From Marivita sp051859345 (GTDB lineage Bacteria; Pseudomonadota; Alphaproteobacteria; Rhodobacterales; Rhodobacteraceae): a stretch of 64,000 nucleotides of DNA. A program made the position numbers and the translations under genes. Below, piece after piece: positions 44,051 through 52,763 of this stretch. The first letter of the stretch is position 1, and every line of letters starts with the position of its first letter. Under the pieces are notes generated by a model. That model was not told the DNA's origin. It ran no database searches and was given only the letters and a program-made list of their open reading frames with translations. The stretch is taken from assembly GCF_051859345.1 (NCBI RefSeq), contig NZ_JBHYFV010000004.1, positions 120,852-184,851 of the forward strand. Direction: 5' to 3'.

Positions 44051-44076
44051 TTCATAATTCTCAACACCATTATGAA
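44051..44076 (-). promoter_or_regulatory. Inverted repeat TTCATAAT-N10-ATTATGAA before the methyltransferase gene
   Basis: A perfect 8-bp inverted repeat with a 10-bp spacer lies 61-86 bp upstream of the methyltransferase ATG, a typical operator position. Its regulator is unknown. It stands out as AT-rich in a GC-rich region. Confidence 0.5.
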
Positions 44077-44086
44077 CGAGGCGCCT

Positions 44087-44129
44087 GAAATCCGTCGACG
44101 GATTTCGACAAACACGTCGACGTGTTTGT
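44087..44129. repeat. Paired CGTCGACG palindromes after the hydrolase-OsmC gene
   Basis: Two perfect palindromes, 44087-44106 (20 bp) and 44108-44129 (22 bp), share the centre CGTCGACG and differ in their arms. They lie 10 bp past the stop of the hydrolase-OsmC gene and upstream of the methyltransferase gene. Here the flanking genes are not convergent, so they mark a 3' end. Confidence 0.8.
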
Positions 44130-44138
44130 GCGCGCGGC

Positions 44139-45347
44139 TCAGACCAGTTCGGTTTCCACCTGACTGGACGCCTCCAATGTCTTGTGTACGGGACATTTAT
44201 CCGCGATCTCCAGCAGCTTCTGTCGCTGATCCACACTCAGATCCCCCGTCACCGTGATCCGCCGCCGAAACAGGTCGATATTGGCAATTGTGGGCGTGTT
44301 GGCGTCTTGTGCATGCACCTTGTCGTGGCTCACATCCACGGACACATGCGTCAGCTTCCATCCCTTGCGCCGCGCATACATGCGCAGGGTCATGGACGTG
44401 CAGGCCCCAAGCCCAGCCGCCAGCAGGCCATAGGGCGACGGTCCCCGGTTGGTGCCGCCATAAGCCAAAGGCTCATCCGCCCGTAAATGATGGGGTCCGG
44501 CCTGCACGTCCTGCAGGAACCCGGCGGTATCGGCCTCGGACACCCGGACAATGCCTTCCGGTGCGCCGATGGGCGGGGCGGGTGGGGTGAGATTCAGATA
44601 GCGTCCGACCCACGCCGCGATCACGTCTGCCGCGTATTCGGCATCCTTGGCCTTCGTGATCAGATGATCGGCATCATCCAGCGTGACAAAGCTTTTGGGG
44701 TGGCGGGCGGCCATGAAGATATTGGTCGCGTTTTCGATGCCCACAACGCCATCGCGGGGCGCATGCATCACCAGAAGCGCCGCTTTCAGGTCGGTGATCA
44801 CCGGGCCGAGGATTTGCGCCTTTACGTCCTCGACAAAGGCCTTTCCGATGGTGAAAGGCCGTCCACCCAGATCAACCTCGGCCTTGCCCTGCGTCTCGAT
44901 ATCCTCAAGTGCATCGGCAAAATTGTGGGTCACATGTTCGGGATCATAAGGCGCACCGATGGTCACAACCGCCTTGATCCCGGCCATGTCACCCGCGGCG
45001 CGCAGCACCGCCGCCCCACCCAGCGAATGCCCGATCAGCATGGTCGGCGCCATGCCGCGATCCGCCAGATAATCCGCCGCCGCATGCAGGTCGCCGACAT
45101 TTGACGTAAAGGTCGTGTTGGCGAATTCGCCTTTGGAATGGCCCAACCCGGTAAAGTCGAACCGCAACACCGCAATGCCCATTGCCGCCAGACGTGCGGC
45201 GATCCGCCGTACCGCCGGAATGTCCTTGGAACAGGTGAAGCAATGCGCAAAAAGGGCGGTGCCCAGATGCGGCCCATCGGGCAGGTCGAGCCGCGCCGAC
45301 AGGATGTCATCGGAATGGCCGGGAAAAGTGATGCGTTCAGTTGTCAT
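44139..45347 (-). CDS. Bifunctional alpha/beta hydrolase - OsmC-family fusion
   Basis: The 402-residue fusion has an N-terminal alpha/beta hydrolase (to about residue 250) with the nucleophile elbow LIGHSLGGAAVL and a late histidine in DADHLITK. A C-terminal OsmC/Ohr-like domain (residues ~265-402) carries LGACTSMTLRMYARRKGW. OsmC proteins reduce organic hydroperoxides; the second cysteine typical of Ohr appears in DKCPVHKTLE. The fusion suggests an esterase coupled to peroxide handling, but no substrate is known. Confidence 0.87.
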   Translation of the reverse strand: MTTERITFPGHSDDILSARLDLPDGPHLGTALFAHCFTCSKDIPAVRRIAARLAAMGIAVLRFDFTGLGHSKGEFANTTFTSNVGDLHAAADYLADRGMAPTMLIGHSLGGAAVLRAAGDMAGIKAVVTIGAPYDPEHVTHNFADALEDIETQGKAEVDLGGRPFTIGKAFVEDVKAQILGPVITDLKAALLVMHAPRDGVVGIENATNIFMAARHPKSFVTLDDADHLITKAKDAEYAADVIAAWVGRYLNLTPPAPPIGAPEGIVRVSEADTAGFLQDVQAGPHHLRADEPLAYGGTNRGPSPYGLLAAGLGACTSMTLRMYARRKGWKLTHVSVDVSHDKVHAQDANTPTIANIDLFRRRITVTGDLSVDQRQKLLEIADKCPVHKTLEASSQVETELV

Positions 45348-45456
45348 GTGGCAGATCCTCGGGGCCGGGGCGGGGCAGGCCCTTTGGCGTTTCGTCGGCT
45401 ATCAAAGTGTGGGGCCTGTGACCCATTGGCAAGCATTGTGTCGGGAGCGTCACAGG

Positions 45457-46326
45457 ATGGTGAGAGCGATGCCGGGAATGGTGAGTATTGTTGCATGCCT
45501 GCTGGCCGCCGGGTTCTTCGGCAGCTTTGCCGGGGCGCTGCATCCGTTGGGTGACAGCCTTGCGGTGTTCCGCATTCCCATCGCGGTCGTCTTTGCGCTT
45601 TGGGTGATCTGGTCCCCTTGGCCCGCATTTGTCCGCTGGTTGACGGCGGTGCTCTGCCTTGCGGCGATGGGGCAGATCGTGGCGCAGAAATACGTCTCGC
45701 ACCCGCCGGGTCCGGTCACGATCTATCAGAAAAACCTGCGCTTCGAGAACGATCAGGTTGCAGCGCTTGCCGATGATATCCGCGCGGCCAATCCCGACAT
45801 CGTTGCGCTGCAGGAACTGACCTCGCGCAATGCGCCGCTGGTGCGCGACCTGCGCGCCGAATTCCCCTATCAGGCAAGCTGCGCACTGGTCGACTGGGCA
45901 CGGGTCGCGATCCTGTCGCGCTGGCCGATCGAGGGAGAGGTTTGCGTGCGAGGTCAGGGGTTTGTCGGCATACAGGTTGCCTCACCAGAGGGTCCGTTCT
46001 GGGCTTTCAGCTTGCATGCGTTCTGGCCATGGCCACACGGACAGGCGGCACAGTTTGACCGTCTTGCGCCGATCCTGGCAGAGCTTGACGGCCCTGTTGT
46101 CCTTGCGGGGGATTTCAACATGGTGCCTTGGTCGTTTGCACTTGGACGACTGGCCAACAGCACCGCCACCACGCGCGCAGGTCCGCTGTTTTCGACCCTG
46201 AGCAAACTGGGCGCGCCGCTGCCGATTGATCATGTTTACGCACCGGGTGGGGGGCGCGCGTCTGTCCGGCCGCAATTGGGGTCCGACCATGTTGGTGTTC
46301 TGGCCGAAGTGACGGTTTTTGACTGA
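45457..46326 (+). CDS. Endonuclease/exonuclease/phosphatase-family protein with membrane N-terminus
   Basis: About 289 residues. Three hydrophobic segments in the first ~85 residues anchor it. A DNase I-like fold follows, with metal-binding QELTS, GDFNMVPWS and the terminal GSDHVGVLAEV. Such membrane-linked proteins act on lipids or nucleic acids; the target is unknown. The start is uncertain among three nearby ATGs (45457, 45469, 45478); the first has GGGAG 10 nt upstream. It ends 3 bp before the convergent dddP stop. Confidence 0.8.
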   Translation: MVRAMPGMVSIVACLLAAGFFGSFAGALHPLGDSLAVFRIPIAVVFALWVIWSPWPAFVRWLTAVLCLAAMGQIVAQKYVSHPPGPVTIYQKNLRFENDQVAALADDIRAANPDIVALQELTSRNAPLVRDLRAEFPYQASCALVDWARVAILSRWPIEGEVCVRGQGFVGIQVASPEGPFWAFSLHAFWPWPHGQAAQFDRLAPILAELDGPVVLAGDFNMVPWSFALGRLANSTATTRAGPLFSTLSKLGAPLPIDHVYAPGGGRASVRPQLGSDHVGVLAEVTVFD

Positions 46327-46329
46327 GCG

Positions 46330-47670
46330 CTATTGCCCCATAAGTGCCGCATCGAAAGGGTATCTGGACAGGTTCTCGAACCCGTCTTCGGTGATCAGCA
46401 CCTGGTCTTCCAACTTGATCGAGAAATCACCCCCCTCGGGGCTGACCAGTGCTTCGACGCAAAGGGTCATTCCCGCCTCAAGCGGATAGTCGAACGCGCC
46501 AGGAACCGCGTGATCGGGGTACGCCACCAGCGGCCATTCATCACACAGACCCACGCCATGCATCAGGCAGCCGTATTTCTGCACCTGGTATCTGTCGTGC
46601 AATACATGTGTGTTGGCCGTCAGGTCGGGGATCATCACGCCGGGTCTGAGCATCTCCATGTTGGTCATGATATGCTCATGCGCGTGCTGCATCGCCGCGA
46701 TCATGTCGGGGCGGGGGGCTGTGTCGCCGATCCACCATGTCCGGCTGACATCGGTGCAAATGCCATAGCTGCCGATCAGGTCGGTATCGAAAGCGACGAT
46801 CTCGTTCATCTGTACAATCCGCCCGCCGCATTCCTGAAACCACGGGTTGGTGCGCGGGCCGGAGGCCAGCAGCCGCGTTTCGATCCATTCGCCGCCGAGT
46901 CGGATATTCTCGGCATGCAGCACCGCCCAGATGTCGTCCTCAGACACGGTGCCGCCGGGGACGTGCGTGCGGGCAAAACGCTCCATCTCAGCCATGGCGA
47001 CCTCGCAGGCATGAACAGAACAGCGCATCGCCTTGATCTCGTCCGGGCCTTTGATCGACCGCGCCTTTTCGGTGACCTCTTCACCCTCCATGATCTGCAA
47101 GCCCTGCGCCTGGAGTGCGCGCAGACCGTGCAGCATGATCTTGTCCACCGCCAGCCGCATATTGGCGGGCGCGTGTTCCGCGAGGATGCCGCGCACCTCG
47201 TTCGAGAACACATCCGCCGCCACATCCACCTTGTCGCCGCGATCAAAGTAAAACAGGTCCGCGCCTGACCGGGCCTCGCGCACCAGCGGGTTGAACTCGG
47301 ACAGGAAGGGCGCGTTCTTGTAGTCCCAGATCACCATGTAACCATCGGCACAAAGCAGCACCGCGCGGAACGGGTTGTGCGTGTTCCAGAGCTGCATGTT
47401 GGTGCTGTCCGTGGCGTAGCGGATGTTGAGCGGATCGAACATCAAAAGCCCGCCATACCCACGATCCACGACATGCTGCGTCAGACGTGCCCAGCGATAG
47501 CGGCGCATTTCCTGCAGGTCAGGAAGCGCCAGCCCGGTTGCGGCCCATTCCGCATAGGCAAGCTGCGTTGGCCCGATTTCCACCCGGTCCTGATCGTTGG
47601 GCGTGTTGTCGCCCATCGTGGCCCCCCGTGTCGGGTCGATCTTACGGGTGTCCCGGAAATGTGTGTTCAT
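46330..47670 (-). CDS. dddP: Dimethylsulfoniopropionate lyase DddP
   Basis: DddP is a metallo-protein of the M24 fold that cleaves DMSP to dimethyl sulfide and acrylate. The 446-residue length and the N-terminus (RKIDPTRGATMGDNTPND) match the marine roseobacter enzyme. All six known iron ligands are at their published positions when numbered from this start: Asp295, Asp297 and Asp307 in FDTDLIGSYGICTDVS, His371 in CLMHGVGLCDEWP, Glu406 in CVEALV, and Glu421 in KLEDQV. This separates it from ordinary Xaa-Pro peptidases. AGGAGG precedes the ATG. It is divergent from a DUF3445 heme protein gene; no acrylate genes are nearby. Confidence 0.95.
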   Translation of the reverse strand: MNTHFRDTRKIDPTRGATMGDNTPNDQDRVEIGPTQLAYAEWAATGLALPDLQEMRRYRWARLTQHVVDRGYGGLLMFDPLNIRYATDSTNMQLWNTHNPFRAVLLCADGYMVIWDYKNAPFLSEFNPLVREARSGADLFYFDRGDKVDVAADVFSNEVRGILAEHAPANMRLAVDKIMLHGLRALQAQGLQIMEGEEVTEKARSIKGPDEIKAMRCSVHACEVAMAEMERFARTHVPGGTVSEDDIWAVLHAENIRLGGEWIETRLLASGPRTNPWFQECGGRIVQMNEIVAFDTDLIGSYGICTDVSRTWWIGDTAPRPDMIAAMQHAHEHIMTNMEMLRPGVMIPDLTANTHVLHDRYQVQKYGCLMHGVGLCDEWPLVAYPDHAVPGAFDYPLEAGMTLCVEALVSPEGGDFSIKLEDQVLITEDGFENLSRYPFDAALMGQ

Positions 47671-47832
47671 GGCAGCGCCTCCTGCAAGGATGCTGGGCAG
47701 GAAGCCTTCAATAAACGCGCCAATTCGCGACCTGCGCTGCTGGACCCCATGCCGCTTTTGACGTTGCTGCAGGTGCAAATTGCCGCGTCGGCTGGGCTTT
47801 CAGGCCGCTCTGCGCTCGGCTATGGAGTTTGC

Positions 47833-48579
47833 ATGATCCTGCAAACCCGTATCCCCTACGACATCCACACCCCGCGTCCCTTGCCGGGGGTTGCCCCGCT
47901 TGGTGCGGAGCCGTGGTTCATCGTGGACGAGGTTTACGCTCTTCAAATGGGTGAACGTCTGCGGCTTCTGAAGGATCGGCGCGACGATGTGATCGCGACC
48001 GACGCCCCGGACCCGGCGACAGTGGACAAGATGATGGACGTGGTGCTGGCGCAACTGCCGCCGGAGTTTTCGGTGTCAGGCCGAAAGGTGCTGTGCCCGG
48101 ACGGTCGGAAGGTGACCATCGACCGCTCTGATCCCTTTGCAACATTGGGTCAGATCCTGCAGGATGATGTCTGCCTGATGGAAAAGCGCGGCGATGAACA
48201 CGTCCTGACCGGCGCTGTTCTGTGTTTCCCGGCAAGCTGGCGGCTTTGCGAAAAGATCGGCCATCCACTGACCCACATTCATGTTCCGGTGAAATCCTAC
48301 ACCGATGATATCGCGCGCCGGGTGCAACGCCTGTTCGACGGTGTGCGCCCCGGTCGCCCGATCTGGCGGTTCAATGCGCTCTGGTACGAAGACCCGAGCC
48401 TGCATCAACCACGGTCACAATCAGAACCGCGTCCGCTCACCGAAATGGGCCAGACGCCCTATCTGCGCAGCGAACGACAAGTGCTCTGGCGGTTGCCCGA
48501 CAACGATGCGGTGCTGTTCACGATCCACACCTACATGGTGGCGCGTGCGTCTGTGCCGAAGATCGAAACCCCGGTCTAG
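47833..48579 (+). CDS. DUF3445 heme-dependent oxidative N-demethylase-family protein
   Basis: This 248-residue protein of the DUF3445 family includes heme oxidative N-demethylases and, as I recall, a subunit of roseobacter dimethylamine monooxygenase. LCFPASWRLCEKIGHPLTHI is the most conserved block, and RSERQVLWRLPDNDAVLFTI the second. The other subunits of a dimethylamine monooxygenase are not here, so this may be a stand-alone paralogue acting on an unknown N-methylated compound. ATG at 47833; it shares its upstream region with dddP. Confidence 0.77.
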   Translation: MILQTRIPYDIHTPRPLPGVAPLGAEPWFIVDEVYALQMGERLRLLKDRRDDVIATDAPDPATVDKMMDVVLAQLPPEFSVSGRKVLCPDGRKVTIDRSDPFATLGQILQDDVCLMEKRGDEHVLTGAVLCFPASWRLCEKIGHPLTHIHVPVKSYTDDIARRVQRLFDGVRPGRPIWRFNALWYEDPSLHQPRSQSEPRPLTEMGQTPYLRSERQVLWRLPDNDAVLFTIHTYMVARASVPKIETPV

Positions 48580-49391
48580 CTTCCTGCCCGCTGTGCCGAA
48601 TACACGATGGCGCGCAGGTAGTTGCCGCTGTCGTTCCAGACCGACAAGACACTGAAATTGGGTGTGCCTTCGCCAAACGGCTGACCGGGCTGCCAGCCAT
48701 TGCGGCGCAGCATGTTGGCCGCCGTGGCCAGCGCATCCACCGCGTTATAGGGATCGGCGCGGCCATCGCCATTGCCGTCCACGCGATATTTCAACCAGTT
48801 GCCCGCCAGAAACTGCATATGCCCCAGTTCACCCGACGGGCCACCTTTGGTCGATGTGGACAGGATGCCGTCATCCACCATGTCCAGCGCCGCAATGGCA
48901 TGTGGTTCAAAGCGGGGGTGACGGCGGCAATAGGACGACAGTGTCACTGCCCCGTCGACCACCGAAGTGCCACCCAGATACCCGCCCCAGCTGGTCTCGA
49001 GCCCCCAGATGGTGGCAAGGATCCCCGCAGGAACCCCATAGTTCCGTTCAATTGACGCAAACGTGTTCGGGTTGCGGGCAATTCGCGACGCTGTTTGCGC
49101 GATAAAGCTGTCAGCTGTGCTGCCAGACCGCTTGGCCAGGAACTTGGCCGGATCACCCTGAAGCGTACCAGTCTGGTTGCCCGGATTGGATTCAAACCGC
49201 CATGTGATGTCCGACAAACGCGCGTTCGCCAAGGCGGACAAACCACGCTGTCCAACACCAGCCGCCGCAGCCTGTTGCGCAAGGGTTTGTTTGTATTGGT
49301 TAAAAGCGCCCTTGCTGGTGATGCACTCGGCCGCGAAGGCGGGAAGGGCGGCACACACAGACACACAGGCAGCGGCAATCAAACGACGCAT
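48576..49391 (-). CDS. Short lytic murein transglycosylase (MltB/SLT-2 type)
   Basis: This 271-residue periplasmic enzyme has a signal peptide (MRRLIAAACVSVCAALPAFA). The catalytic glutamate lies in WGLETSWGGYLG, and later motifs include GELGHMQFLAGNWLKY and DGNGDGRADPYNAVDALA. It cleaves glycan strands of peptidoglycan, forming 1,6-anhydro ends. Start chosen at MRRLIA because the signal peptide begins there and GGAG lies upstream; a start 20 codons earlier lacks support. It converges with the DUF3445 gene (4-bp overlap). Confidence 0.9.
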   Translation of the reverse strand: MRRLIAAACVSVCAALPAFAAECITSKGAFNQYKQTLAQQAAAAGVGQRGLSALANARLSDITWRFESNPGNQTGTLQGDPAKFLAKRSGSTADSFIAQTASRIARNPNTFASIERNYGVPAGILATIWGLETSWGGYLGGTSVVDGAVTLSSYCRRHPRFEPHAIAALDMVDDGILSTSTKGGPSGELGHMQFLAGNWLKYRVDGNGDGRADPYNAVDALATAANMLRRNGWQPGQPFGEGTPNFSVLSVWNDSGNYLRAIVYSAQRAGS

Positions 49392-49454
49392 CAAAGGATA
49401 CTCCAACATCAAAAAGTTGGAGGATGTTAACAAATGTGGGATGATCGACAAGCG

Positions 49455-49490
49455 GGAACGCGCCGCACGGATTCCCCCGAAGCGCGTTCC
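49455..49490 (-). terminator. Hairpin downstream of the hypothetical gene at 49.5 kb
   Basis: A perfect 9-bp stem (GGAACGCGC with GCGCGTTCC) around an 18-nt loop lies 11 bp past the stop of the gene ending at 49502. There is no T run, so its terminator role is tentative. Confidence 0.4.
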
Positions 49491-49501
49491 GTCAGGTCAG
49501 G

Positions 49502-50266
49502 TCACAGCAGGCCGGTCAGACCCGGAGCCATGCCTGTCTGGTCCAGCGCGGCATACAAACCGACCACACCCAGCGCCATCGCGCCCGAGCGGACGTCTTC
49601 GCCGCGGACCAGATTGTGCACGATCAGCGGGATCGCCAAAGGCATCGCGAACACCGCCGTTGTCAGGGAAATCGCCCAGGCGGACAGGCGCATTGGTGCG
49701 GTCTTGGCCCGGCGCTGTTCCAGTTCGAGCCGTTCAACCTCTTCCAGAGTGACACCGTTCATCTGCGTCCGCAGCGCGCTCATCATCCAGTGATCAAGCT
49801 GCGCGGACGATTTTCCCGGCGCGGCGCGCTGTGTCTTGAGCGACTTGATCTTGCGCGGGATGATGCGCGCTTTGGGAAAGGCAAGATCGGAAACGCCATC
49901 CCCGGCGGCTATGAAGTCAGCCGCCGCAAGAGGCTTTTCCGACCCGTTCCAGAACACCGTATGCACATCGTATTCCTGGCAGAGTTCAGCCGCGATATTG
50001 GCCAGACGGCTGGCGCAAGCCTGCGTATTCACGCCGCGACTTGCGACAAGCACGACGCTTGACTGCCCGGCCTCGTCAATCGCAACCGTTAGGGTGTCCG
50101 TGTCATCCACAACCCAATCAATGTAATCGCGGGTCACAGGAAGGCGTTGATAGCGGGCGCGATGGTTGGACAAGGCGCGGCCGATGGATGGAACAATAGA
50201 CTGACAGATCGCATCGCGGGTCTTGTCAGTCACCAGACTAATTACTGTCACATCCGAATTAGACAT
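49502..50266 (-). CDS. Hypothetical protein with C-terminal membrane segments
   Basis: This 254-residue protein is of no family I recognise. The first ~170 residues look soluble and alpha/beta (VTVISLVTDKTRDAICQS; VVLVASRGVNTQACASRLAN). A basic linker follows (KIKSLKTQRAAP), then one or two hydrophobic segments near residues 200-245. A Toprim- or Rossmann-like soluble part facing the cytoplasm is possible but not shown. Start at MSNSDVTV with GGGGAG upstream. It lies between the lytic transglycosylase gene and glnA on the same strand. Confidence 0.65.
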   Translation of the reverse strand: MSNSDVTVISLVTDKTRDAICQSIVPSIGRALSNHRARYQRLPVTRDYIDWVVDDTDTLTVAIDEAGQSSVVLVASRGVNTQACASRLANIAAELCQEYDVHTVFWNGSEKPLAAADFIAAGDGVSDLAFPKARIIPRKIKSLKTQRAAPGKSSAQLDHWMMSALRTQMNGVTLEEVERLELEQRRAKTAPMRLSAWAISLTTAVFAMPLAIPLIVHNLVRGEDVRSGAMALGVVGLYAALDQTGMAPGLTGLL

Positions 50267-50555
50267 CTCTGAAGCTCCCCAGGTGCAATCGAATGATTCA
50301 TCCCTCCAGTTCTGAAATCCCAATGTGGTCGAAATACGGAAACAATTTGTCTCAAACCCAAAAATTGGCCTCGTTTTGGCATTTTGTGGTGGTTTTTCAC
50401 GAGCGCCGGGCGCGGATTGGTCCAAACACCTCAATCAGCGCAGGCTGACCCGGCCTGTCGGCCCAGACAGACTCGCCGTCTGCACGCGATTCGAGACGCG
50501 GCCTTGCGAGGCGAAAAAAGACGCGACTGACGCCTTTGTGTTGGGCAAGGTGACC

Positions 50556-50774
50556 TTAGTAGGGGGCTAAGAAAAGCGTTCCGACTGCGGCCGCCACAGG
50601 CAGAAGAACGAGGATCAGCACAGCAACGAAGATGTACTTGATCAAAGTCCCCTTGGGGTGATTGGAAAATGCCAGTGACCGCCCTCTTCTTGCAGGCAGG
50701 CTTGATACGTCGGACGCGATCATCTCGTGTTTGGCGTTCAGACGCGCCACGCGGTTCTGGAAGTCGTTGTTCAT
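50556..50774 (-). CDS. Small single-span membrane protein
   Basis: This 72-residue protein (start MNNDFQNRVARLNAKHEMIA) has a basic N-terminal half and one strong hydrophobic helix (YIFVAVLILVLLPVAAAVGT) near the C-terminus. Function unknown. A terminator at 50917-50944 separates it from glnA, so it is probably transcribed on its own. Confidence 0.6.
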   Translation of the reverse strand: MNNDFQNRVARLNAKHEMIASDVSSLPARRGRSLAFSNHPKGTLIKYIFVAVLILVLLPVAAAVGTLFLAPY

Positions 50775-50916
50775 GACGTCGATCCTCGCACCTGTCAGAC
50801 CCGATTGCCCCGTTTGGGTACGGGGTGGGGGAAACATGCGATCCCGATACGGCGGACACTGGACAAAAGCAGGGCAATTTTCCGGCACAGAGCCATGTCG
50901 TGCGCGAAACCAATAA

Positions 50917-50944
50917 AAAAGGGCGCCCCGTAAGGCGCCCTTTT
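50917..50944 (-). terminator. Strong bidirectional-type terminator after glnA
   Basis: A perfect 11-bp stem (AAAAGGGCGCC, 6-nt loop) is followed by six T on the minus strand and by TTTT on the plus strand. It lies 23 bp past the glnA stop. Confidence 0.9.
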
Positions 50945-50966
50945 CCAAAGTTGAGAAAGGTCGGGA

Positions 50967-52373
50967 TCAGCAGCTATAGTACATGCCGAACTCGACCGGG
51001 TGCGGCGTGTGCTCGTACAGCTCGATCTCTTCCATTTTCAGATCGATATAGCCTTCGATCTGGTCCTTGGTGAACACGTCACCGGCCAGCAGGAAGTCCA
51101 TGTCGGCCTTCAGCTCGTCAATCGCTTCGCGCAAGCTGCCGCAGACGGTCGGGATGCCTTCCAGCTCTTCGGCAGGCAGATCGTAAAGGTTCTTGTCCAT
51201 TGCCTCACCCGGATCGATCTTGTTCAGGATCCCGTCAAGACCCGCCATCAGCAGGGCTGCAAAGCACAGGTAGGGGTTGGCCGACGGATCGGGGAACCGG
51301 GCCTCGACGCGCTTGGCTTTCGGGTTTTCGGTCCACGGAATACGGACACAACCAGACCGGTTGCGGGCGGAATAGGCGCGCAGAACCGGCGCTTCAAAGC
51401 CCGGAATCAGACGCTTGTAGCTGTTGGTCGACGGGTTGGTGAAGGCGTTGAGCGCCTTGGCATGCTTCAGGATGCCGCCGATGAAGTACAAGGCTTCCTG
51501 AGACAGGTCCGCATATTTGTCGCCTGCGAAAAGCGGCTTGCCGTCTTTCCAGATCGACATGTTGCAATGCATGCCGGTGCCGTTGTCGCCGTAGATCGGC
51601 TTGGGCATGAACGTCGCGGACTTGCCATAGGCCTGTGCCACGTTGTGGATCACATACTTGTACTTCTGAAGCTCGTCCGCCTGCTTGGTCAACGTGCCGA
51701 AGATCAGACCCAGCTCGTGCTGGCACGACGCCACTTCGTGGTGGTGCTTGTCGACCTTCATCCCCAGACGCTTCATCGTGGAGAGCATTTCCGAACGGAT
51801 GTCCTGACCGTCGTCGATCGGGTTGACCGGGAAATAGCCACCCTTGAGGCCCGGACGGTGACCGGTGTTGCCCATCTCGTATTCTGTGTCGGTGTTCCAG
51901 GACGCGTCCAGCGCGTCAACTTCGTAGGACACCTTGTTGATCGAATTCTGGAAACGAACGTCGTCAAACAGGAAGAATTCGGCTTCCGGACCCCAGTAGG
52001 ACACATCGCCAACGCCCGAGGACACGAGGTACGCTTCGGCCTTTTCAGCAGTCGACCGCGGATCGCGGTCATACGCTTCGCCGGTGTCGGGTTCGACGAT
52101 GGAACAATGCACACAGACTGTCTTTTCGGCGTAGAACGGATCGATATACGCACTTTCAGTGTCGGGCATCAGTTTCATGTCAGAGGCTTCGATGGATTTC
52201 CAGCCAGCAATCGAAGAGCCGTCGAACATGAAACCTTCTTCTAGAAAGTCTTCGTCAACTTCGTCTGCAATCACGGTCACATGCTGCAGCTTGCCGCGCG
52301 GGTCGGTAAACCGGATGTCCACATAGGCGACATCTTCGTCTTTGATCATCTTGAGAAGCGCTTCAGTGCTCAT
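50967..52373 (-). CDS. glnA: Glutamine synthetase type I
   Basis: GlnA (468 residues) makes glutamine from glutamate and ammonia, forming a dodecamer. MFDGSSIAGW, the ATP region KPIYGDNGTGMHCNMSIW and the NPKAKRVEARFPD block are present, and NLYDLPAEE holds the adenylylation tyrosine. It is transcribed just after glnB (51-bp gap), the usual alphaproteobacterial glnBA operon, and ends at a strong terminator. Confidence 0.97.
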   Translation of the reverse strand: MSTEALLKMIKDEDVAYVDIRFTDPRGKLQHVTVIADEVDEDFLEEGFMFDGSSIAGWKSIEASDMKLMPDTESAYIDPFYAEKTVCVHCSIVEPDTGEAYDRDPRSTAEKAEAYLVSSGVGDVSYWGPEAEFFLFDDVRFQNSINKVSYEVDALDASWNTDTEYEMGNTGHRPGLKGGYFPVNPIDDGQDIRSEMLSTMKRLGMKVDKHHHEVASCQHELGLIFGTLTKQADELQKYKYVIHNVAQAYGKSATFMPKPIYGDNGTGMHCNMSIWKDGKPLFAGDKYADLSQEALYFIGGILKHAKALNAFTNPSTNSYKRLIPGFEAPVLRAYSARNRSGCVRIPWTENPKAKRVEARFPDPSANPYLCFAALLMAGLDGILNKIDPGEAMDKNLYDLPAEELEGIPTVCGSLREAIDELKADMDFLLAGDVFTKDQIEGYIDLKMEEIELYEHTPHPVEFGMYYSC

Positions 52374-52424
52374 TCTCTCTTCCCTTTCACTGATATTGGG
52401 TAATTTCGTCTAATTCGTGGAGCG

Positions 52425-52763
52425 TCAGATCGCGTCGGACCCTGTTTCCCCTGTGCGGATGCGAATGGCCTGTTCGACCGGAGACACGAAAATCTTGCCA
52501 TCGCCGATCTTGTCGGTCTTGGCGGCCTCGACAATGGCCTCGATCGCGCCATCGACCTGATCATCGTCAAGAACAACCTCGATCTTCACTTTGGGCAGGA
52601 AATCCACAACGTATTCCGCACCGCGGTACAGTTCCGTGTGACCTTTCTGGCGGCCGAAGCCTTTGACTTCGACAACGCTCAGACCCTGAATGCCGGCGTC
52701 CTGAAGAGCTTCCTTCACCTCGTCGAGTTTGAAGGGTTTGATGATGGCTTCAATCTTTTTCAT
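52425..52763 (-). CDS. glnB: Nitrogen regulatory protein P-II
   Basis: The PII signal protein (112 residues) senses 2-oxoglutarate and ATP/ADP and controls GlnA adenylylation and NtrB/NtrC. MKKIEAIIKPFKLDEVKEAL opens the protein. The T-loop RGAEYVVDF holds the uridylylated Tyr51, and TGETGSDAI ends it. It leads the glnBA operon and is divergent from nnr, with a 168-bp intergenic region carrying direct repeats. Confidence 0.96.
   Translation of the reverse strand: MKKIEAIIKPFKLDEVKEALQDAGIQGLSVVEVKGFGRQKGHTELYRGAEYVVDFLPKVKIEVVLDDDQVDGAIEAIVEAAKTDKIGDGKIFVSPVEQAIRIRTGETGSDAI

Noticed and set aside
43991..44138. SAM riboswitch before the homocysteine methyltransferase gene
   Set aside because: No SAM-I, SAM-II or SAM/SAH core could be traced in the leader; only an inverted repeat is evident.
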